From: Hydrogenophilales bacterium 16-61-112
GTDB taxonomy: Bacteria; Pseudomonadota; Gammaproteobacteria; Burkholderiales; Thiobacillaceae
Length of the DNA: 32,727 nucleotides
Assembly: GCA_002257045.1 (NCBI GenBank)
Contig: NCHD01000018.1
Coordinates: 1 to 32,727, forward strand
Reading direction: 5' to 3'
Shown: positions 26,671 to 32,727 of the stretch, one piece after another
How positions within the stretch are numbered: position 1 is the first letter of the stretch
Layout of the letters: every line of letters starts with the position of its first letter
Notes under the pieces: generated by a model
What the model saw: only the letters and a program-made list of their open reading frames with translations
Told to the model about the DNA's origin: nothing
Database searches by the model: none
Position numbers and translations under genes: made by a program

Positions 26671-28502
26671 TTAACCGCGGTTTGCCTTCTTGCGCTCGTG
26701 TTCCTGCAGAAAGCGCTTGCGGATGCGGATCGACTTCGGCGTGATTTCGACCAGTTCGTCGTCGTCGATGAATTCCACCGCAGACTCCAGCGTCAGCTTG
26801 ATCGGCGTGGTCAGGCGCACCGCTTCGTCGGTGCCGGAAGAGCGCACGTTGGTCAGCTGCTTGCCCTTGATCGGGTTGACGACCAGGTCGTTGTCGCGGC
26901 TGTGGATGCCGATGATCATGCCTTCATACAGCTTGTCGCCGGGGGAGACGAACATGCGGCCGCGGTCTTCCAGTTTCCACAGCGCATAGGCCACGGCTTC
27001 GCCGTTGTCCTGCGAAATCAGCACGCCGTTATGGCGGCCGGGCAGGTCGGCTTTCACCGGGCCGTAGTCGTCGAACACGTGGCTCATCAGGCCGGTGCCG
27101 CGCGTCATGGTCATGAAGTCGGACTGAAAGCCGATCAGGCCGCGTGCCGGGATGTGATATTCGAGGCGGGTGCGGCCGTGCCGTGGCCGTCGGATTCCAT
27201 GTTGGTCAGCTCGCCACGACGGCGGCCGATTTCTTCCATCACGGAACCCTGGGTGTCGTCTTCCAGGTCGATGGTAAGGTTCTCGTATGGCTCGCACTTC
27301 TCGCCGTTGATTTCCTTGTAAACCACGCGCGGCTTGCCGACGGCCAGTTCGAAGCCTTCACGGCGCATGTTTTCCAGCAGGATGGTGAGGTGCAGTTCGC
27401 CGCGGCCGGAGACGCGGAAGATGTCGGCCTCGCCGGTTTCGTCGACGCGCAGCGCGACGTTGACCAGCAATTCTTTGGCCAGGCGATCGCGGATTTGACG
27501 CGTGGTGACGAACTTGCCCTCGGTACCGGCCAGCGGCGAGGAGTTGACCATGAAGTCCATGTTCAGCGTCGGTTCGTCAACCGGCAACACCGGCAGACCA
27601 ACCGGATTGTCCTTGTCGCAAATAGTGACGCCGATGCCGATGTCATCCAGCCCGGAAATGATGATGATGTCGCCGGCTTCGGCTTCATCCACCAGCACGC
27701 GATCCAGGCCGCGGAAACCCATCACCTGGTTGATGCGGCCGGTGGCGACCTGTTCTTCGTGGTTCATCACCGCGACGGCCATGCCGGGCTTGATGCGGCC
27801 GTTGAGTACGCGGCCGACGCCAAGGCGGCCGGTGTAGGTCGAGTAATCCAGCGCGGCGATTTGCAGCTGCAGCGGCGCGTCGGGCGAACCGGGCGGGGTG
27901 GGGACGTGCGCGATCACAGTGTCGAACAGCGTCGTCATGTTGTCGGCCGAACCGCCTTCTGAGGGCGCATCCTTCAGATCAAGACAGGCCCAGCCATTGA
28001 GGCCGGACGCGTAGATGATCGGGAAATCGAGTTGCTCATCGGTGGCGTGGAGCTTGTCGAACAGGTCGAAGGTTTGATCGACGACCCAGTTCGGACGCGC
28101 ACCGGGGCGGTCGACCTTGTTGATCACGACGATCGGCTTCAAGCCCAGCGCCAGCGCTTTTTTGGTCACGAAGCGCGTCTGCGGCATCGGGCCTTCGACC
28201 GCATCGACCAGCAGCACCACGCCGTCGACCATGCCGAGCACGCGTTCGACTTCGCCGCCGAAGTCGGCGTGGCCCGGGGTGTCAACGATGTTGATGTGGT
28301 ATTCGCCGTACGTAATGGCGGTGTTCTTCGCCAGAATGGTGATGCCGCGTTCTTTTTCCAGGTCGTTCGAGTCCATCACGCGCTCGTCCACGGCCTGGTT
28401 CTCGCGGAAGGTGCCGGACTGCTTGAGGAGCTGGTCGACCAGCGTGGTTTTGCCATGGTCGACGTGCGCGATGATGGCGATGTTGCGGAGTTTGCGGGAC
28501 AT
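26671..28502 (-). pseudogene. typA: GTPase TypA/BipA, frameshifted
   Basis: The first frame (28502-27135) gives 455 aa with intact GTPase motifs: AHVDHGKTT (residues 12-20), [16 protein letters not shown] and NKVDRPGAR, followed by domains II and III. After NMESDGHG it runs into an unrelated tail. The correct continuation, RTRLEYHIPARGLIGF through KRFLQEHERKK, is in another frame and ends at 26671. The break coincides with a tandem duplication of GCCGT (plus strand 27175-27184). Removing five bases would give a 608-aa protein, matching normal TypA (about 607). TypA is a ribosome-associated translational GTPase needed in stress and cold. As written the C-terminal domain is not translated; this could be a true mutation or an assembly error. 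Confidence 0.9.
27175..27184. repeat. 5-bp tandem duplication breaking typA
   Basis: GCCGT occurs twice in a row (27175-27179 and 27180-27184), with a third GCCGT at 27186-27190 after one extra G. Deleting one unit restores the typA reading frame exactly at the point where the family sequence is interrupted. Confidence 0.8.
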
Positions 28503-28569
28503 GGTGTGTAGGAGCCGTTGACAGCCGGATTACGGAAAACCCGGCATTATAGCAGGCTTGTCTGACTTC

Positions 28570-29844
28570 TTACTGCAGCAGTGGATGCGCGTCGAGTCGG
28601 TCGTCGATGCGCGTGATGACGGCCAAATAGCGCGCGCTGCCAACCGGGCCGAAGCGGCGGTCGAATTCGGCCTGTGGCATGAATTCCGGCAGGTCGCGCA
28701 TATCCGGTAGCAGGTCGGCATCGGTGCGGGCAGCGGCGAGTTGCTGGCGGACGCGGGTGGCCGTATCGCTGGTGGCGCGTTCTCCCAAGCGCACGCCGGC
28801 GAGATCGGCTGCCAGATCAGTGAAGCTGAAACCGGAACCTTTGTTTGCGTCCTCTTCTTCCTTCATCAAGCCGATGGCGTTGGCCAACTGGCTGCCGCCG
28901 TTGATGCTGAGCGCGGCAGATAGGGTGAAATGTTCGGCCAGATCGCGTCGCCCATGCAGGGTCAGCAAGACAGGCGGTGCACGATAGATCGAGCGGCTGT
29001 CGCCAGCAAGCAGCCGGGGCAGGCTGACGCCGCCCAGATAGGCCGCTAGCGCGGTCAGTGCAGCGCGGTTTTCGACTTTCGGGTCACCGCCGGATTGCAC
29101 GGCGAATTGCAGTAGCGGCGAGACGACCTGCACCAGTGGAATCTTGTCACCCGGTGGGTAAGGCTTCAGCAGACCGTTAAGCTGTTCGGCATAGACCAGC
29201 ATGCGCGCCTGGTCTTCCGGCGCGATCAGGAGATCGACGCCCTTGCGTTCGATACGGGTCAGCAACTCGGGATGCCAGCGATAATCCAGCGTGGCCTGAT
29301 TCTCGGCAAAGTCGACCCGGGAAAACGCATCTACCATCGCGGCATAAGTTGGGTCGCGCAACAGCTGGCGGTGAAGCTGACGGGCGACCCAGTCGGCCAG
29401 GGCGCCCGGCAAGGGCAGGCTGCCCAGTTGCAGGCTCTGGATCTGGATGCCGCCGGGCGCCTCCGCCACGTCGGCTGTGATATTCAGGTAACGGCCAAAC
29501 GGATTGCAACCTGACGGACATAAGGCTGGCACGGTCAGGGTGGCGGTGATCGTGGCCAGCCCGGGCGTGAGTTCTGCGGCGATGCCGCTGACGCGGGGCA
29601 GTTTTACCGCGTAATTGAGCACACGATTGAGCTCGGCCTCGTCGAGCCGGATGCTGTGCAGCATGTCGGGCGTCTGCCGGCGCGGATCGTGTTTCTGGAA
29701 CAGCGATTTGATTCCGGCCAGATCCGCGCGTTGAAATTCGGCCGGTGGTTCGATCGCCGGGGCATTGTCCAGCATCAGCCAGGGTAGTACGGTCAAAGCA
29801 GCGAGCAGGACAAACCCCAGGCTCCAGGCAAACAGGCGTCTCAT
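28570..29844 (-). CDS. Membrane-anchored protein of unknown function
   Basis: 424 aa. One N-terminal hydrophobic helix (about residues 4-25, LFAWSLGFVLLAALTVLPWL) acts as anchor or uncleaved signal; the remainder has no other membrane segment and would be periplasmic. Visible features are DMLHSIRLDEAELNRVLNYAVK, a CPSGCNPFGRYLNI cysteine pair, and a C-terminal MPQAEFDRRFGPVGSARYLAVITRIDDRLDA. I do not recognise a domain. It overlaps the end of the truncated haemoglobin gene by 4 nt (ATGA), so the two are probably co-translated. It ends 67 nt upstream of typA, also on the minus strand. Confidence 0.75.
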   Translation of the reverse strand: MRRLFAWSLGFVLLAALTVLPWLMLDNAPAIEPPAEFQRADLAGIKSLFQKHDPRRQTPDMLHSIRLDEAELNRVLNYAVKLPRVSGIAAELTPGLATITATLTVPALCPSGCNPFGRYLNITADVAEAPGGIQIQSLQLGSLPLPGALADWVARQLHRQLLRDPTYAAMVDAFSRVDFAENQATLDYRWHPELLTRIERKGVDLLIAPEDQARMLVYAEQLNGLLKPYPPGDKIPLVQVVSPLLQFAVQSGGDPKVENRAALTALAAYLGGVSLPRLLAGDSRSIYRAPPVLLTLHGRRDLAEHFTLSAALSINGGSQLANAIGLMKEEEDANKGSGFSFTDLAADLAGVRLGERATSDTATRVRQQLAAARTDADLLPDMRDLPEFMPQAEFDRRFGPVGSARYLAVITRIDDRLDAHPLLQ

Positions 29845-30221
29845 TCGGGCTGATTGCGCATGAAATCGGCTGTTTTGAAGAACGCATCTGCCAGTTCCTG
29901 CTGCATAGCCGGGTCAAGTTTGACCTCCTGCATGGCGCGGATCATGCAACCCATCCATTGGTCGCGCTCGGTCATGCCAACCATAAACGGCAGATGTCGC
30001 CGACGCAGGAATGGATGGCCGAAGCGGTCGACATAATCCGGCGGCCCGCCCATCCAGCCATTCAGAAACCATGCCAGCTTGTTGCGCGATTCGCCTAAGT
30101 CTTCCGGGTGCAGCTTGCGGATGCCGTAGTAATCCGGGTCTTCGTCCATCAAGTCGTAAAACCGATCGACCAGGTGCCGGATGACATCACTGCCGCCGAT
30201 GCGTTCGTAATGAGTTTGCAT
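29841..30221 (-). CDS. Group II truncated haemoglobin
   Basis: 126 aa, normal for the family. MQTHYERIGGSDVIRHLVDRFYDLM opens the globin with a probable TyrB10 (Y22). The proximal haem ligand is H76 in LRRRHLPF, and the group II marker TrpG8 is W89 in RDQWM. Such 2/2 globins bind O2 and may scavenge NO or peroxide, or sense O2. It is the first gene of a pair with the unknown membrane-anchored protein, overlapping by 4 nt, and begins about 35 nt after the purT stop on the same strand. Confidence 0.93.
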   Translation of the reverse strand: MQTHYERIGGSDVIRHLVDRFYDLMDEDPDYYGIRKLHPEDLGESRNKLAWFLNGWMGGPPDYVDRFGHPFLRRRHLPFMVGMTERDQWMGCMIRAMQEVKLDPAMQQELADAFFKTADFMRNQPE

Positions 30222-30255
30222 ATCGCTTATCTAGAGTGATACGGCTTTGAATGGT

Positions 30256-31452
30256 TCAGACTTTTACTGGTTTGACACGTTTGGCGGCGGCTTTTGCCCG
30301 GTCGCGCGCGGCATCGGTCGTGGCCGCCGTCGCAAGTGCGACGCCCATGCGGCGGCGGGTGAAGCTTTCGGGTTTGCCGAACAGCCGGATGTCAACGCCC
30401 GGCGCGGCGAGCGCCTCGGCTACGCCGTCAAACGCGATACCGGCCGCGTCCATGCCGCCGTAAATCACCGCCGACGCGCCGGGTTCGCGCAAGGACACGT
30501 CGACGGGCAGGCCGAGGATGGTGCGGGCGTGCAACTCGAATTCGTTCTGCCGCTGGGTGGACATGGTCACCATGCCGGTGTCGTGCGGGCGTGGGCTGAC
30601 TTCGGAGAACCACACCGTGTCGCCCTTGACGAATAGTTCCACGCCGAACAGGCCGCGTCCGCCGAGGTTGCCGGTGACGGCGGCCGCGATGTCCTGCGCA
30701 CGTTGCAGCGCGGCGGCGGACATCGGCTGCGGCTGCCACGATTCGACGTAATCGCCGCGTACCTGCACGTGGCCGATCGGCGCGCAGAAATGCGTTTCGA
30801 TTTCGCCTGATTGACCCCGTGCGCGTACGGTCAGCAGCGTGATTTCGTAATCGAAGTCGATCACCCCCTCGACGATGGCGCGGCCCTTGTTGACCCGTCC
30901 GCCTGCGGAGGCGTAATCCCAGGCGGCTCCCAGCTGGCTGGCGTCGTCCACCCGCGATTGCCCCTTGCCAGACGACGACATCACCGGCTTGACGATCACC
31001 GGGTAGCCCAGCTTGTTGGCGGCCGCGCTCATCTCAGCCAGGCTGTCGGCAAATACATAGGGTGAAGTCGGCACCTTGAGCGTTTCGGCGGCCAGCCGGC
31101 GGATGCCTTCGCGGTTCATGGTGAGGTTTGCGGCGCGCGCGGTAGGGATCACCTCGGCCAGCCCGGCCGCCTCGATTTCCAGCAGGGTTTCGGTGGCGAT
31201 GGCCTCGATTTCTGGGACCACCAGGTGCGGTTTTTCTGCTTCGATTAGTGTGCGCAAGGCTTTGCCGTCGCTCATGTCGATCACATGCGCGCGGTGGGCC
31301 ACCTGGTGACCGGGGGCGTTGGGGTAGCGGTCCACCGCGATGACTTCGACGCCCAACCGCTGCAGGGCGATGATGACTTCCTTGCCGAGTTCGCCTGCGC
31401 CCAGCAGCATGACGCGGGTGGCAGAGGGCGAGAGCGGGGTGCCGAGACGCAT
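30256..31452 (-). CDS. purT: Formate-dependent GAR transformylase PurT
   Basis: 398 aa from the ATG at 31452, matching E. coli PurT (392 aa); an earlier in-frame ATG at 31548 adds a Pro-rich stretch encoded by the GC-rich leader and is rejected. AGGA lies about 9 nt before the chosen start. [20 protein letters not shown] forms the pre-ATP-grasp domain, followed by ATP-grasp motifs ([61 protein letters not shown]). It makes formyl-GAR from GAR, formate and ATP in purine synthesis. The formate can come from PurU at 3044-3898. Confidence 0.96.
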   Translation of the reverse strand: MRLGTPLSPSATRVMLLGAGELGKEVIIALQRLGVEVIAVDRYPNAPGHQVAHRAHVIDMSDGKALRTLIEAEKPHLVVPEIEAIATETLLEIEAAGLAEVIPTARAANLTMNREGIRRLAAETLKVPTSPYVFADSLAEMSAAANKLGYPVIVKPVMSSSGKGQSRVDDASQLGAAWDYASAGGRVNKGRAIVEGVIDFDYEITLLTVRARGQSGEIETHFCAPIGHVQVRGDYVESWQPQPMSAAALQRAQDIAAAVTGNLGGRGLFGVELFVKGDTVWFSEVSPRPHDTGMVTMSTQRQNEFELHARTILGLPVDVSLREPGASAVIYGGMDAAGIAFDGVAEALAAPGVDIRLFGKPESFTRRRMGVALATAATTDAARDRAKAAAKRVKPVKV

Positions 31453-31526
31453 GGGGGGATGTCCTGATGTTTGGAGGGGGGATTTTAGCGTGGGTGGGGG
31501 GTGTTTTGCTGGACTGGGGTTCGTTG

Positions 31527-31760
31527 GCCGGGGGTTGCCCGGCGGCAAGTCACTTTCTTTTGTCTCGCCAAAAGAAAGTAACCAAAGAAAAGGCGACCCC
31601 GCTCATCCCCGAAACCCCGAAAATCGAGCCTGCCGGGGGGGCGGCAAAGAACTCGCCCCGCTTTTGCTGTTTTTAATTTGGTTTTTTGTGAGCGGGGCTC
31701 AAACACCTTTGCCGCTGATCCACCCGCCAGGCTCAATTTTCGGCGGGGCTGAGAGGGGGG
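31527..31760. repeat. Composite palindromic repeat element upstream of purT
   Basis: This stretch of a 456-nt gene-free gap (31453-31908) holds three hairpins in a row. The first is GCCGGG/CCCGGC (31527-31532, 31538-31543). The second is a perfect 11-bp stem ACTTTCTTTTG/CAAAAGAAAGT (31552-31562, 31569-31579) with a 6-nt loop. The third is a long imperfect inverted repeat with arms about 31598-31661 and 31690-31760 and an AT-rich loop; for example CGGCAAAG pairs with CTTTGCCG, and GAGCCTGCCGG with CCGCCAGGCTC allowing one mismatch. The CTTTCTTTTG...CAAAAGAAAG motif recurs in many proteobacterial genomes by memory, so this is probably a dispersed repeat. The rest of the gap (31761-31908) has no gene or clear signal. 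Confidence 0.65.
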
Positions 31761-31908
31761 GAACGTCAAAACCAGGGCGGGGCTGACGGGACGGTTTGTA
31801 CGCTGGTGTTACGACGGACTTCCGGTGCAATGCGCTTCGCTTACTTTATACCCAGCACCGCACGATTTACGTACTGAGATGGATTTGACTACCTATGTGT
31901 CTCCTGAA

Positions 31909-32682
31909 TTATTGGACAACCAAGGAATCAACAAATCGGGTTACAGCGCGATGCATTTCCTGCCATTTCGTTAGCCATATGTCGCCGCTAAATCCATATG
32001 TCACAGCGAATCCCTGTAACGCTTGGTAGGTAATGGCGCAGTGAGCTGGTTCGTCCACGTACCCATTGGCGTCATATCTAGGTTCACAATGAAAAACCAA
32101 AGAACCTCCCCTTGGGGTTTTTATGTTTGTGGCTAGATAGAACAAGTGCGCATCGCCAGAATTTTTTTGATCCGCGAAGACGAATTCCTTCAGGCCGACA
32201 CCCTTCATATCTCTCTCACTACGCAGAGTGAACTTTTGCGCGACGATCAAATCCTTAGAGACACCTTCTTTGTACCCGGAAGAAATTTGAATGTGAATGC
32301 TTTGACCACTCCCCCTAGTGCCGAATGGGTCGGGACTAGGTCGAAAAGCATGATCGCCCTCAAGATAGAAAGCCACCCTGTCTGCCTGCCCTTGCACAAT
32401 CTGCGTCGCCACTTTCTCGTATTTCCCCTGTTCCAAACCTTCCTTGGTCGAAAGCGTCATGGGCGATCCGTCAACTGATCTGTAAGTTTCTTGGTCGGTA
32501 TACGGATTCAATCCCACCCCCGCCGGAAACCGGAACAGCGTACCGCCGATGCGCAGTTCGTTCGGCTGCCCCTGCACGATGCCGTGCGCCTTGAAGTATT
32601 CCTCGGTGTTCTCCTGCAATTTCAGCTTCTTGAACCGCCCCGGATTTTGTGGAGGCTCCACCTCTTGAGAAAATGGAGCCAT
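31909..32682 (-). pseudogene. Accessory gene of unknown function, 5' end cut off by an IS
   Basis: The open frame encodes 257 aa, but its first 17 residues (MAPFSQEVEPPQNPGRF) fall within the IS left end (32631-32682). Only the part from 32630 down to 31909 (about 240 residues) belongs to the original gene, which has lost its start and probably a signal or membrane segment. Visible pieces are IVQGQPNELRIGGTLFRFP, a related-looking IVQGQADRVAFYLEG, and a C-terminus with KWQEMHRAVTRFVDSLVVQ. No domain is recognised. Base composition is more AT-rich than the neighbouring genes, suggesting horizontal acquisition. A role as an immunity-type protein is possible but not supported by a motif. Confidence 0.6.
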
Positions 32683-32727
32683 GAAAAAATCAGTGAAGTT
32701 CTCCCCCGAAGTCCGCGAGCGCGCAGT
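32631..32727 (+). mobile_element. IS3-family insertion sequence, left end (partial)
   Basis: TGAACCGCCCCGGATTTTGT at 32631 resembles, by memory, the terminal inverted repeat of a group of IS3-family elements that begin TGAACCGCCCCGG. About 50 nt later an ORF starts with MKKSVKFSPEVRERAV, the usual opening of their OrfA. A small GGCTCCA...TGGAGCC inverted repeat (32654-32660, 32674-32680) lies in between. The element continues beyond the window. Its insertion truncated the gene on the other strand. Confidence 0.8.
32681..32727 (+). CDS. IS3-family transposase OrfA, N-terminal fragment
   Basis: Only the first 15 codons are in the window: MKKSVKFSPEVRERA, then the start of a Val codon. This matches the beginning of IS3-family OrfA, the helix-turn-helix protein that joins OrfB by frameshifting to form the transposase. 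The ATG lies 50 nt inside the IS left end. Confidence 0.8.
   Translation, partial: MKKSVKFSPEVRERA

Noticed and set aside
25945-27321. A 458-codon plus-strand open frame opposite rmuC and the end of typA
   Set aside because: It spans a terminator and two clearly coding minus-strand genes, and its Ser/Arg-rich translation is typical of antisense frames.
31453-31548. Longer PurT start at 31548
   Set aside because: The added 32 residues are Pro-rich translation of the G-rich leader, and the ATG at 31452 matches the length of known PurT.
31590-31690. CRISPR or tandem-repeat array in the repeat region
   Set aside because: The repeats are inverted, not direct, and there are no regularly spaced identical units.

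Overview
The window looks like chromosomal DNA of a GC-rich betaproteobacterium. The evidence is protein-level resemblance of the housekeeping genes (serS, purU, wrbA, hslO, typA, purT), an MSHA-type pilus locus, a PEP-CTERM remnant and a betaproteobacterial-style PilZ-like protein. I cannot assign a genus from sequence alone; Nitrosomonadales or Rhodocyclales would fit.

Layout. (1) 1-3.9 kb: tRNA-Ser(CGA), lytic transglycosylase mltF, serS (convergent with mltF) and purU. (2) 3.9-6.4 kb: a tightly overlapping run of a PilZ-like protein, wrbA and a DUF2069 membrane protein, then a small S4 RNA-binding protein on the other strand. (3) 6.8-10.1 kb: a MoxR-type AAA+ ATPase, a DUF2201 metallopeptidase/VWA protein and an Hsp33 homologue, closely spaced or overlapping, the Hsp33 having a rearranged set of zinc-region cysteines. 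(4) 10.1-22.3 kb: a small exported protein followed by an MSHA pilus cluster in the order mshE, mshG, major pilin, mshC, mshD, mshO, mshP, mshI, a PilN-like gene, mshJ, mshK, mshL, mshM, mshN. It encodes motor, platform, pilin and minor pilins, alignment complex, secretin, ExeA-like ATPase and TPR protein. No prepilin peptidase, mshQ or mshF is seen. A sigma-54-like site precedes the major pilin and a terminator-like hairpin lies inside the start of mshC, which suggests separate tuning of pilin expression. (5) 22.4-23.4 kb: a frameshifted Ala-rich small lipoprotein with a strong terminator, and a PEP-CTERM gene that appears to have lost its core. (6) 23.4-31.5 kb, all minus strand: an aminotransferase-mtfA-rmuC overlapping run; typA, broken by a 5-bp tandem duplication; an unknown membrane-anchored protein overlapping a group II truncated haemoglobin; and purT. 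(7) 31.5 kb to the end: a palindromic repeat element, an AT-richer accessory gene cut at its 5' end by an IS3-family element, and the first codons of that element's OrfA.

Connections. PurU releases formate from 10-formyl-THF and PurT consumes formate in purine synthesis, so both ends of that route are here. MshE carries two intact c-di-GMP-binding MshEN motifs and the PilZ-like protein may bind the same messenger, so surface attachment is probably c-di-GMP controlled. The least familiar grouping is the MoxR/DUF2201/variant-Hsp33 module.
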